A stretch of DNA of 64,000 bases from Pelodictyon luteolum. Lineage in GTDB: Bacteria > Bacteroidota > Chlorobiia > Chlorobiales > Chlorobiaceae. Below are positions 39,225 through 47,155 of the stretch, in pieces; the first letter of the stretch is position 1; every line of letters starts with the position of its first letter. The stretch is from positions 62,001-126,000 of the forward strand of contig NZ_LVWG01000021.1 of the NCBI RefSeq assembly GCF_001622165.1. The letters run 5' to 3'. Under the pieces are notes generated by a model that saw only the letters and a program-made list of their open reading frames with translations, made no database searches and was not told where the DNA came from. The translations under genes and the position numbers were made by a program.

Positions 39225-39872
39225 TCAGGCGATGCCGTGAGCCTTTTTATAAGCCGCCCAGTTCCTCTTTAGATCAATAAACAGGGCAACATCCGCTCGC
39301 ATAAGGAAGGGATTCGTCATCCTCTCGGTGCCAATGTCAGACACAGGCCGGAGGCCGTAGTCATGACCCGGCCAGACCGTTGTTTCGGGCGGGAGCGTCA
39401 GGATTTTATGGTGCAGGGAGTCGTACTCGTTCCGGGCCTCGTCATCAGTGCCGGTACCACCGACTTTTCCGACAAAAAGCGTGTCGCCTGTGAAGAGCGC
39501 GCCTTCGGAATAGAGGCAGATGGAGTCGGGAGTGTGGCCCGGCGTATGGATGACGGCCAGGTCTAGCGAGCCGAGAGGGAAATGTGCGCCATCAAGCACC
39601 TTGATGCCGGTAAGAGGGCAGGTGCAACCATAGAGAAGAGGCTCCAGACCCGTAAGCCTCCGGGCTTGATCGTTGCCGCAGGTATGGTCCTGATGGCCGT
39701 GAGTCGAGAAGATGTAGCGGACGCTGTAGCCGCGCTCAGTGGCGGCATGGACAATGGGCTGGGGACTGTAGGAGGGGTCGACGATGAAAGCCAGACGGCT
39801 CTCTGCATCGGCGGCGAGGTAACCGAAGTTCCTGTCGCCGCCGGTGCGGAACTGCTCGACCAGCAATGTCAT
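39225..39872 (-). CDS. Metallo-beta-lactamase-fold hydrolase (glyoxalase II-like)
   Basis: A 215-aa dinuclear-metal hydrolase. The metal motif THGHQDH is at 57-63, with further ligands in HTPGHTPDS, FTGDTLFVGKVGGT and PGHDYG. These features place it in the glyoxalase II / persulfide dioxygenase (ETHE1-like) branch, but the substrate is not determined by sequence alone. It is the last gene of the efflux operon (7 bp after the 102-aa gene). In persulfide-stress operons of other bacteria a protein of this fold often sits with a CstR regulator, as might be the case here. Confidence 0.85.
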   Translation of the reverse strand: MTLLVEQFRTGGDRNFGYLAADAESRLAFIVDPSYSPQPIVHAATERGYSVRYIFSTHGHQDHTCGNDQARRLTGLEPLLYGCTCPLTGIKVLDGAHFPLGSLDLAVIHTPGHTPDSICLYSEGALFTGDTLFVGKVGGTGTDDEARNEYDSLHHKILTLPPETTVWPGHDYGLRPVSDIGTERMTNPFLMRADVALFIDLKRNWAAYKKAHGIA

Positions 39873-39879
39873 CGCCCTG

Positions 39880-40188
39880 TTATAAGAACTTTTCGACGTT
39901 CATGAGAAACGCGCGTGCAGGAAAGTCCTTGTCGACTGCGATGGGGTTGCGCTCAAGCGCCTCCATGATCTCATCAGCCTTCGATGAGTCAAGGATGGCG
40001 AAGCAGAGCGAGGAATATGTGCCGAGGCTTTCGTCAGAAGGCCACCAGGACTGGTGCTCCATGTCAGAACGCTGGCAGTTGCAGCCACGGATGGCAATGT
40101 TCGAGAACATATGGACCCGGTGCTCCTTGAACAGCTTGCGGACCTGGGGGCGGGTCTCCTCATGCCCCATGATTGCGAGAAATTTCAT
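39880..40188 (-). CDS. Small protein of RND operon, possibly P-II/ferredoxin-like fold
   Basis: A 102-aa protein I cannot assign firmly. It begins MKFLAIMGHEETRPQVRKLF, has a Cys pair RGCNCQ near residue 36 and ends with a helix-strand pattern (DSSKADEIMEALERN, ARAFLMNVEKFL). The beta-alpha-beta rhythm resembles small P-II-like or DUF3240-type proteins that accompany RND pumps. It lies 20 bp after the RND permease and 7 bp before the metallo-hydrolase, so it belongs to this operon. Confidence 0.7.
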   Translation of the reverse strand: MKFLAIMGHEETRPQVRKLFKEHRVHMFSNIAIRGCNCQRSDMEHQSWWPSDESLGTYSSLCFAILDSSKADEIMEALERNPIAVDKDFPARAFLMNVEKFL

Positions 40189-40208
40189 AATGGTGTCCCT
40201 GGTTGGGG

Positions 40209-43200
40209 TTATGCGTTTTTCTTTTCAGCCATGTAGTATACCAGCGGCACGACGACAAGAGTCAGGATGGTCGAGAGCACGCCGCCCCAGATCATCGAAA
40301 TGGCCAGGCCCTGGAAGATCGGGTCGAACAGCATGACGATGGAACCAATGACCACCGCACCGGAGGTGAGGATGATCGGACGGGTACGGACCGCGGCAGA
40401 CTCGATGATGGCCTGCTTGAGCCCCTCGCCCTCGTCGCGGCGAATCTGGATGAAGTCGATGAGCAGCACCGAGTTGCGGACCATGATACCTGCAAGCGCA
40501 ATCATGCCGATCATGCTTGTTGCCGTAAAGAACGCCCCGTGAATCCAGTGGCCGGGAATGATGCCAACAAGGCTCAGCGGAATGGCAATCATCATGATGA
40601 GCGGCGTCTTGAACGACTGGAACCAGCCGACAATAAGCAGATAGATGATGACGAGCACGACAGCAAACGCCGTACCGAGATCGCGGAACACCTCGAAGGT
40701 GATCTGCCACTCGCCGTCCCACTTCATGGCCGTCTTGGCCTCGCTCTCAGGAAGAGAGGTGTAGAGCGGAGAAACGCTGTGTCCGTCAGGCAGCTTCAGG
40801 GCGGCAATCTTTTTGTCCATCTCCAGCATTGCGTAAACAGGGCTTTCGGTCACGCCGGCGACGTCAGCCGTAACGTAAACCACATCGTGCAGGTCCTTGC
40901 GGTAGATACTCTTGTCCTGCACGCTCTTCTCCACCTTCACCAGTTCCGACAGCGGAATCATCTCGCCGGCACGAAGGCGGCTCGTCATCGAGCCCATACC
41001 CTGAGACTGGACAAAGATGTTGGAGAGGTCGCCAAGTGAGGTGCGGTCTGCCTTCGGCAGGCGCACGTGGATGACCACCTGCTCGAGGTCCGGCTGGCCA
41101 TGTAGCGCACCGATGTCCATGCCGGCAACCGACATGCGGAGCGTCTGGGCGATCTGCTGGACAGAGACGCCCCGGAAGGCAGCCTTTTTCTTATCAACAA
41201 CAAGGTCGTATACCTCCTGGTCGTCCTCGACAAGCCAGTCGACATCGACCACGCCGGGAGTCTCAAGGAAAATCTGCTTTACCTTCCCGGCAAGTTCAAT
41301 GCGGTCCTTCTCTGTCGGGCCGTAGATTTCAGCAACGAGGGTGGAGAGGACCGGAGGACCGGGAGGAATCTCGACGATCTTGGCATTTGCACCGTATTTC
41401 CTGCCGATCTCCTGCACGCCCGCACGGACACGCTTGGCGATGTCGTGGCTCTGGTCGCTGCGCTGAGCCTTGTCAACGAGATTGACCTGCACATCGGCCA
41501 TGTTGTCGGCCTGGCGGAGGTAGTAATGGCGCACGAGGCCATTGAAGTTGATCGGCGCGTTGGTGCCTACGTAGTACTGGCAGCTTTCGACCTCGGGGAC
41601 CGTACGGAGGTAGCCTGAGATTTCCTGGGCAACCCGTCCGGTTTCTTCAAGAGCGGTGCCTTCCGGCATATCGATGATGACCTGGAACTCGTTCTTGTTG
41701 TCGAACGGCAGCATCTTCATCTCGACAGCCTTAAGGGGCACAAGGGCTATGGCGCCAAGCAGCATCAGTCCGACCACACCGAAGGCCATCCAGCGCTTCA
41801 GGCTGCTGTCGATAAGCGGAGAGAGCACTGAGTTGAACACACGGTAGTATGAGGTCTTCTGGATGTCGTACTCATCATGTCCGCCTTCCTCGGTCTTCAA
41901 CAGGCGGTAGGAGAGCCACGGGGTGGCGATGAGGGCGACAAGCAGCGAGAAGATCATGGCGAGCGATGCGCCGATGGGCATCGGGCTCATGTAAGGGCCC
42001 ATGAGGCCGGAAACGAACACCATCGGGAGCACTGCGGCGATGACGGTGAAGGTCGCCAGAATGGTCGGGTTACCGACCTCGCTGACCGCGGTGATTGCGG
42101 CCTGGAGTTTCGGCTGCCGCTTCATGGCAAAGTGCCGGTGGATGTTCTCAGCGATGATGATGGAGTCATCAACCACGATGCCGGTAACGAATATCAGCGC
42201 AAAGAGCGTCACCCGGTTCAGCGAGTAGTCAAAGAGGAAGTATACAAGCAACGTCAGCGCGAAGGTGATCGGCACCGACATGAAGTTGACGAGCGCACCT
42301 CTCCAGCCGAGGAAGAAGCCGACGACGATCGTCACGGCGACAACGGCGATACTGAGGTGCTCGAGAAGGGTGAAAACCTTTTCGGTTGCGGTTTCACCGT
42401 AGTTGCGGGTCTCAGTGACGGTGATGCCGTGGGGAACAACCTTCTGCTCCTCAAGCTGATTGACCTTGGCGATCACCTTGCCGGCCAGCACGCTGGCATC
42501 GGTGCCCTTGCGTTTGGCGACGGTGAGGGTTACGGCAGGAAACTCGCCATCCGGCATGCCGGCCGGAGCAGCTGCTCCCCAGGTGAGGAAGTTGTAGTTG
42601 TTCACTTCTTCAGGACCGTCGCTGATGGTGGCAACATCACGGACGTAGACGGGCGAGCCGCCGTAAACGCCGACAACGACACTGCCCACATCCTCTGCAC
42701 TCTCCAGGAACTTGCCGGTGCGGACGATGACCTCGCGGTTCATCGAGGTGAAGTCGCCAGAAGTGATCTGGCTGTTGGCCGACTGGATCTGCTGCATGAT
42801 CTGCGGCGCGCTGACATTGTAGCGCTGCAGTTTGCTCTTGTCAAGCAGGATGCGGACCTGGCGCTTCAGACCGCCCTTGATCTCGACATCACCGATATCG
42901 GGGATCTTCTTCAGTTCGTCAGCCACATCAATGGCGGCCTGACGGAGCCGGTAGGGATCGGTCTTGCCGCCCCAGAAGGTGAGGTTCAGTACGGGAACGT
43001 CATCGATGGCGACCTTCTTCATGAGCGGCATCTGGACACCTGCAGGCATCTTGTCCATGTTCTTCATGAGTGTGCCCCAGAGCTTGACCATGCTCTCCTC
43101 AGTGCTTGCGCCCACATCGTAGCGGACGGTCACAAGAGCGAAATCGGGCATGGAGGTCGAGTAGACGTAATCAACGCCCTGGATTTCGGTGAGTGAGCGC

Positions 43201-43418
43201 TCGAACGGCTTTGCAACACGCTCCGCAACCTCGGAAGGCGCTGCTCCGGGATAGGGAATGTAGATGTCGACCATCGGCACGACAATCTGCGGCTCTTCCT
43301 CCCTTGGGGTCATGAATGTCGCAATGACACCGACCAGGAGCGCCGCAACCATCAGGAGGGGCGTAATCTTCGAATTGATAAACTGCTTGGCGAGTTTACC
43401 GGCAATACCTTCATTCAT
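40209..43418 (-). CDS. RND-family efflux permease (AcrB/CusA-like)
   Basis: Inner-membrane proton-driven pump of 1069 aa. It has the RND layout: one N-terminal span (about 18-38), a large periplasmic loop, a cluster of spans (about 345-560) with the central Asp pair in GIVVDDSIIIAENIHRH, a second periplasmic loop, and the last spans with GIMVRNSVLLIDFI. The start of its minus-strand frame overlaps the adaptor stop by 4 bp (ATGA), so the two are translationally coupled. Substrate is unknown; the GAAPSEVAERVAKPFE porter motif fits the hydrophobe/amphiphile branch more than metal pumps. Confidence 0.93.
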   Translation of the reverse strand: MNEGIAGKLAKQFINSKITPLLMVAALLVGVIATFMTPREEEPQIVVPMVDIYIPYPGAAPSEVAERVAKPFERSLTEIQGVDYVYSTSMPDFALVTVRYDVGASTEESMVKLWGTLMKNMDKMPAGVQMPLMKKVAIDDVPVLNLTFWGGKTDPYRLRQAAIDVADELKKIPDIGDVEIKGGLKRQVRILLDKSKLQRYNVSAPQIMQQIQSANSQITSGDFTSMNREVIVRTGKFLESAEDVGSVVVGVYGGSPVYVRDVATISDGPEEVNNYNFLTWGAAAPAGMPDGEFPAVTLTVAKRKGTDASVLAGKVIAKVNQLEEQKVVPHGITVTETRNYGETATEKVFTLLEHLSIAVVAVTIVVGFFLGWRGALVNFMSVPITFALTLLVYFLFDYSLNRVTLFALIFVTGIVVDDSIIIAENIHRHFAMKRQPKLQAAITAVSEVGNPTILATFTVIAAVLPMVFVSGLMGPYMSPMPIGASLAMIFSLLVALIATPWLSYRLLKTEEGGHDEYDIQKTSYYRVFNSVLSPLIDSSLKRWMAFGVVGLMLLGAIALVPLKAVEMKMLPFDNKNEFQVIIDMPEGTALEETGRVAQEISGYLRTVPEVESCQYYVGTNAPINFNGLVRHYYLRQADNMADVQVNLVDKAQRSDQSHDIAKRVRAGVQEIGRKYGANAKIVEIPPGPPVLSTLVAEIYGPTEKDRIELAGKVKQIFLETPGVVDVDWLVEDDQEVYDLVVDKKKAAFRGVSVQQIAQTLRMSVAGMDIGALHGQPDLEQVVIHVRLPKADRTSLGDLSNIFVQSQGMGSMTSRLRAGEMIPLSELVKVEKSVQDKSIYRKDLHDVVYVTADVAGVTESPVYAMLEMDKKIAALKLPDGHSVSPLYTSLPESEAKTAMKWDGEWQITFEVFRDLGTAFAVVLVIIYLLIVGWFQSFKTPLIMMIAIPLSLVGIIPGHWIHGAFFTATSMIGMIALAGIMVRNSVLLIDFIQIRRDEGEGLKQAIIESAAVRTRPIILTSGAVVIGSIVMLFDPIFQGLAISMIWGGVLSTILTLVVVPLVYYMAEKKNA

Positions 43419-43837
43419 TTGGACTGAACCTCCTCTGTCACAGACTGACTCTTTGTTACTGTAATTCCTTCACGAAGTGCCGGATCATAGGACCCGACGA
43501 CAAGTTCTCCCGCATCGAGGCCGGCGAGCACGACAAGATTCCCGGCAACGGCATGGCCGGTGCTGATCCAGCGAACTGCTATGCGGCCATCGTCTCCAAC
43601 AACAAGCACTCCCTGCAAGGCGCCTTCCCGGAACACCGCCGTAGCGGGAACGAGCAGCTGACTTCCATTGCCGGAGCCCTGCACGGCCTCCACCGGCAGA
43701 ATATTCTGGACAGCGACCGTCTCAGCGGCAGCAGGCTGCTGGGGAGAGGGCGCCTCATGGCCGCCACACCCAGCAAAGAGCAGGGCAGTGAAGGCCGCAA
43801 AGACAATATTTTGTTTTTTCAGTGCCATATGCTTCAA
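43415..43837 (-). CDS. Internally deleted RND membrane-fusion lipoprotein (140 aa)
   Basis: The position and C-terminus identify it as the adaptor of the pump. A lipoprotein signal (LLFAGC, Cys near 24) and the first residues of a mature adaptor (AVQNILPVEA) are followed directly by the C-terminal membrane-proximal domain (VPATAVFREG, VVLAGLDAGELVV). Typical adaptors have about 350-400 aa; the lipoyl/barrel-sandwich and helical-hairpin domains are missing, apparently by one in-frame deletion. The gene is otherwise intact and still overlaps the permease start, so it may be expressed. Confidence 0.8.
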   Translation of the reverse strand: MKHMALKKQNIVFAAFTALLFAGCGGHEAPSPQQPAAAETVAVQNILPVEAVQGSGNGSQLLVPATAVFREGALQGVLVVGDDGRIAVRWISTGHAVAGNLVVLAGLDAGELVVGSYDPALREGITVTKSQSVTEEVQSK

Positions 43838-43867
43838 TGATTTACCGTGCAGTTGCAGAGAGCTGAG

Positions 43868-45187
43868 TTATTTCGCCCCGTAATAGGCCAGTTCGCTTTT
43901 GGCGACCGCGTAGTCGTATTTCGCCTGGTTCAGCCTCATCTTGGCGTAGGTATATGCACCCTCCCGCATGAGGAGCTCAAAGGTCATCGCCTTGCCTGTA
44001 CGGTACTGCTCGCCGATATAGTCGAGACTTACCTTCGCCTCCTCAAGCGACTGGCCAGCGACCGCGATCCGCTCCTTGGCGGTCTTCATCGAGCGGAGGG
44101 CCTTGGCCACCTCGGCAGCACTGTTGCTCTTGGCCGCCTCATAACTATAACGAGCCTCACGCTCACGGGCCTTGGCCTCCTGCACCTTGCCGGAAATTGC
44201 CATGCCGTCGAAGATCTGCCACTGCATGTTCAGGCCAACCATCCAGCTTGAGCCATCCTTGTCGAAGTCGGCGGTATGGTGGTCAGCGCGGGCAAATGCA
44301 TTAAGGCGGGGAAGGCCTGCGGCACTGGCCATCTCGCCCTGCTCTTCAGCAAGCTGACGGTAGGTCTCCATAGCCATGAGGTCGGAACGGGTAGAAGAGG
44401 CCGCGACAGAAGGAAGCGCTGCGTCCACTGAAAAGGTGCCGGTAGGCTCGATATTGACATCAGCCTCAAGGTTGAGCAGGACACGAAGGGCGTCTTTGGC
44501 CTCCTTCACGCCGTCCTGAAGCATCATCTTCTGCTCACGAAGCTCAGCCAGGCGAACATCGGTGGAAAGCTTGTCGGACTTCGGAAGCATGCCGGAATTG
44601 TAAGCCCTGCCGGCCTCGGTGCTGTGGCGCTGCATGGTGGCAATCGACTGGTCGATAGCGGTGATGTTGCGGAGGGCAAGCATCATGCCGTAATAGGCCT
44701 TGCTGACATAGAGATCAATGGTCTCTTCAGTACGCGCGGTCATGTACTGCTCGGCGACCTTGGCCTTCCTAGCCATGCCGCGACCGATTGCGCCATCACG
44801 GTTGTAGATCGGCTGCATGAGCTGCAGCGATGTGTTGAAGTCGCTGATGGGATCGGGGTTGTTCAATGCTTCGACCCCGAAATCAACGGCTGGGTTGGCG
44901 ATATTCTGCTGTAGCTTACCAACCAGCACCGCGCCCGCATCGTTGGTGCGGAAATAGGTTTCGGAGAGGGTCACGGAGGGAAGGTAGGACTTGCGGCTCT
45001 GCACGATCCGCCCTTCGGCCTGATCCACGCGGCTGCGGGCAGCCTTGATGGTGGAGTTTTTCTCGCGGGCCATCGTGATGGCCTCCTTGAGGGAGAGTTT
45101 CAGCGTCTTTGCCGCAGCCTCCGCCCCGGAAGGGGTTGAAAGGGATGCCGCAACCAGAAAAGCGGCGAGCGCCTTGGATACCTTCAT
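43868..45187 (-). CDS. TolC-family outer-membrane efflux protein
   Basis: Outer-membrane channel of a tripartite pump. A Sec signal peptide (1-25, cleavage after GAEA-like sequence) is followed by two homologous repeats rich in long helices, as in TolC (SLKEAITMAREKNSTIKAARSRVDQAEGRI; LAEEQGEMASAAGLPRLNAFARADH). The 439-aa length is usual. It lies 30 bp before the short adaptor gene and 6 bp after the regulator gene. Confidence 0.92.
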   Translation of the reverse strand: MKVSKALAAFLVAASLSTPSGAEAAAKTLKLSLKEAITMAREKNSTIKAARSRVDQAEGRIVQSRKSYLPSVTLSETYFRTNDAGAVLVGKLQQNIANPAVDFGVEALNNPDPISDFNTSLQLMQPIYNRDGAIGRGMARKAKVAEQYMTARTEETIDLYVSKAYYGMMLALRNITAIDQSIATMQRHSTEAGRAYNSGMLPKSDKLSTDVRLAELREQKMMLQDGVKEAKDALRVLLNLEADVNIEPTGTFSVDAALPSVAASSTRSDLMAMETYRQLAEEQGEMASAAGLPRLNAFARADHHTADFDKDGSSWMVGLNMQWQIFDGMAISGKVQEAKAREREARYSYEAAKSNSAAEVAKALRSMKTAKERIAVAGQSLEEAKVSLDYIGEQYRTGKAMTFELLMREGAYTYAKMRLNQAKYDYAVAKSELAYYGAK

Positions 45188-45193
45188 CGTGTA

Positions 45194-45469
45194 TTACTGT
45201 TTGGAAATCAGTTTAAGAATCTTTTCAACATTTTTCGAATCGTCCTGGCTCATGCACTCTTTGAGACTCCTGTCGAGAACCAGCGAATAGGTCTTTTCAA
45301 GAGCGGCTTTAGCCGCCTGGAACTGGACTATGACCTTTTCACAGTTATCACTGTTCTCCACCATCCTTATCAGCCCTTGTATCTGGCCGTTAACTTTTTT
45401 CAACCTCAAAATCACATCATCCATATCTTTATCATCAAGTTGCAGGACTTGCCGACAGCACAGAAACAT
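45194..45469 (-). CDS. CsoR/FrmR/CstR-family transcriptional repressor
   Basis: A 91-aa all-helical repressor (DUF156). The signature DDVILRLKKVNGQIQGLIRMVE is followed by Cys43 and, 29 residues later, Cys72. At the position where copper sensors have His (25 after the first Cys) there is Ser68. The C-x-C set without His matches persulfide-sensing CstR proteins better than copper-sensing CsoR, but this is inference. The ATG at 45469 is preferred; the open frame extends through the operator. It heads the tolC-adaptor-RND operon and likely represses it and itself. Confidence 0.85.
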   Translation of the reverse strand: MFLCCRQVLQLDDKDMDDVILRLKKVNGQIQGLIRMVENSDNCEKVIVQFQAAKAALEKTYSLVLDRSLKECMSQDDSKNVEKILKLISKQ

Positions 45470-45470
45470 A

Positions 45471-45487
45471 CCCATACCCCGTATGGG
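45471..45487. promoter_or_regulatory. CsoR-type operator palindrome
   Basis: A perfect 7-bp inverted repeat CCCATAC-CCC-GTATGGG lies directly upstream of the regulator start and just downstream of a promoter-like sequence. Short G/C tracts next to A/T-rich TA steps are the hallmark of CsoR/RcnR/CstR operators, so autoregulation is likely. Confidence 0.75.
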
Positions 45488-45493
45488 CATGGA

Positions 45494-45523
45494 ATCTATA
45501 AAAAATTTTTTCAAAAAAAACAG
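45494..45523 (-). promoter_or_regulatory. Candidate sigma-70 promoter for the efflux operon
   Basis: On the minus strand a -10 like TATAGA (45495-45500) lies 17 bp downstream of a weak -35 CTGTTT. The start of transcription would fall at the operator, which suits repression by the CsoR-family protein. Confidence 0.45.
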
Positions 45524-45541
45524 GAGCTCGCGCTCTCTGCT
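45512..45541 (-). terminator. Terminator of the alpha/beta hydrolase gene
   Basis: On the minus strand a GAGC-GCGA-GCTC hairpin, extended by CAG/CTG with a one-base bulge, is followed by eight T. It abuts the hydrolase stop and separates that gene from the efflux operon. Confidence 0.7.
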
Positions 45542-46413
45542 TATCCGATAAGTCTGCTTGCTGCACAAAAATGGCTGCGAAGAGCCAGTTCAAACTCCGG
45601 AAGCACTTCGAGCATCGGCAGATGGCCGGCATGATCGAACCTGGCCTGCCTGGTTAAGAAGGCACTCTGCTCGATACGTCTGTTATAAAGGGTTTGCATG
45701 CCTTCTGGCGGGATTGTTCGGTCGGCCATGCCGACCACACAGAGAAGCGGCGCACAGATCTTTACAGCTTCAGACGTATATCTCCCTATTATTTGAGGAT
45801 CTATGGCAAATTTTCCGACAGCGGTCGCTGCCCTGGTGTCGCTTGTCACGAAATCCTCGACGAAAACAGTCCTGTACTTCTGGTCGATGGGCCGGCTAAT
45901 CGCGCGATCGATGAACAACGACTTGAACGGTTCGAAAAGAAATACCCACTTGAAGAGCATGGCAACATCTATCATACCGCCGACCAGAACATGATGGAAA
46001 GATTTGAGCAGTTCGTCATCGAAAATACCACAATTGACAATTGTTGCCGAAACAAGGGATTCGGGATGCCTGTTGCAGATTTCCGTCGCGATCATACCTC
46101 CCATCGAGTGGCCGACAATATGCAGCTTTCTGGAGCCGAGAAGGCCAAGACGTACAAGCAATTCCGACGCCTCATCGGCAAACCCCTCGACGGAAAAGGA
46201 AAGACACGATGGGCTGCATACGGTTCGGCCCGTTCCGCTTTGATCGAAGGAAAGACAACGGTACTGCGAAGATAAGCGATCTATTACAGGTATCCAGTAT
46301 CTCGCAGAAATTGACCAGCCGTTGAAAAACAAAACGACTTCCCGATCGTCGCCAACACCCCATCCGGTGTCTTCATAATATATCTTCCCTCTTGTTATAT
46401 CGGCAAAACTCAT
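45541..46413 (-). CDS. Alpha/beta hydrolase
   Basis: A 290-aa serine hydrolase with the nucleophile elbow GHSMGG, an acid in VVGMADRTIPP and the catalytic His in FDHAGHLPML. The FNGWSISARYW region forms the oxyanion side. The fold includes BchO, pheophytinases and many esterases; substrate cannot be read from sequence. Base composition is lower in GC than the genes to the left, so this seems to be the left end of the pigment island. Its ATG overlaps the stop of the methyltransferase gene upstream (ATGA), so the two are coupled. Confidence 0.85.
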   Translation of the reverse strand: MSFADITRGKIYYEDTGWGVGDDREVVLFFNGWSISARYWIPVIDRLSSQYRCLSFDQSGTGRTVCSPSCLSFSVEGFADEASELLVRLGLLGSRKLHIVGHSMGGMIATEICNRHPESLVSATIVNCGIFDDELLKSFHHVLVGGMIDVAMLFKWVFLFEPFKSLFIDRAISRPIDQKYRTVFVEDFVTSDTRAATAVGKFAIDPQIIGRYTSEAVKICAPLLCVVGMADRTIPPEGMQTLYNRRIEQSAFLTRQARFDHAGHLPMLEVLPEFELALRSHFCAASRLIG

Positions 46414-47066
46414 GGCTGTTCGTGCTGGTTAAAAAAGATTTGCCGAACCATCTTCCTGGGGGCAGGCAAAAAAGCACCCGTATGCGTCACATACGCCCGG
46501 TATTCGTCCCCGAAAAAACCGATCAGCATTTTCTCCTCCTTTAAAGCCCATTTGACAGTCAACACAATGGCAACCAAGCTAAACACAGTTACGGCCACAT
46601 TCGCCGTAATAAGTATAAAAGCTATAAAAAGCACCATCATGGCGGTATACATGGGGTGCCTGATAAAACGATAGGGCCCTGTGATTACAAGCTTGTGCCC
46701 TTCCATCAATCTTGGCAAAGGACTCCAGTATCTTCCGAGTGTTTTCATGGTCAGAAAAAGAAACAGAAAAGATACTGCAGCAGCAATAGCGCCCCCGTAA
46801 CGGAGCCATGTGGGAAAAGGAAAATGCAAAGCCTCAACCCATGGTGGATACCATGTGTAACTCGCCACGATAGCTATCCATAAAAAAAACATTACCTTCT
46901 GGAAAATAACCCTGAAACGGCTTATTTCCCCTGCATTTCCCGCTTCAGGTATTATCGGTTTTTCTTGAGGTTTCATGCGCTGTATGAACAAGCCTCTCAT
47001 CAGGAAACCCGCGACGTAGATCCCGGCAAAAATAATCCTGAACGGCAACTCATCATGCATGGCCAT
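46410..47066 (-). CDS. Isoprenylcysteine carboxyl methyltransferase (ICMT)-like membrane methyltransferase
   Basis: A 218-aa protein with four or five membrane spans and the C-terminal SAM-binding signature of the ICMT/PEMT fold: TGPYRFIRHPMYTAMMV (near 130-147) and the EEKMLIGFFGDEYRAY motif (near 180). Bacterial relatives methylate lipids or small isoprenoid or phenolic acids. It is coupled by ATGA overlap to the alpha/beta hydrolase, and both lie at the edge of the pigment island. Its upstream region ends at an IS630 element. Confidence 0.82.
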   Translation of the reverse strand: MAMHDELPFRIIFAGIYVAGFLMRGLFIQRMKPQEKPIIPEAGNAGEISRFRVIFQKVMFFLWIAIVASYTWYPPWVEALHFPFPTWLRYGGAIAAAVSFLFLFLTMKTLGRYWSPLPRLMEGHKLVITGPYRFIRHPMYTAMMVLFIAFILITANVAVTVFSLVAIVLTVKWALKEEKMLIGFFGDEYRAYVTHTGAFLPAPRKMVRQIFFNQHEQP

Positions 47067-47155
47067 ACATTGTTTTACTGGTTTTTCAAGCTCACATCGG
47101 AGGAAAGGTAATGCTCTCTGAAAATATAATGAAAAGGGTCGGTGAAGTCAGGTTA

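Noticed and set aside
45424-45568. Longer start for the CsoR-family repressor
   Set aside because: It would run through the operator, the promoter and the hydrolase terminator; family members begin close to the DDVILRL segment.
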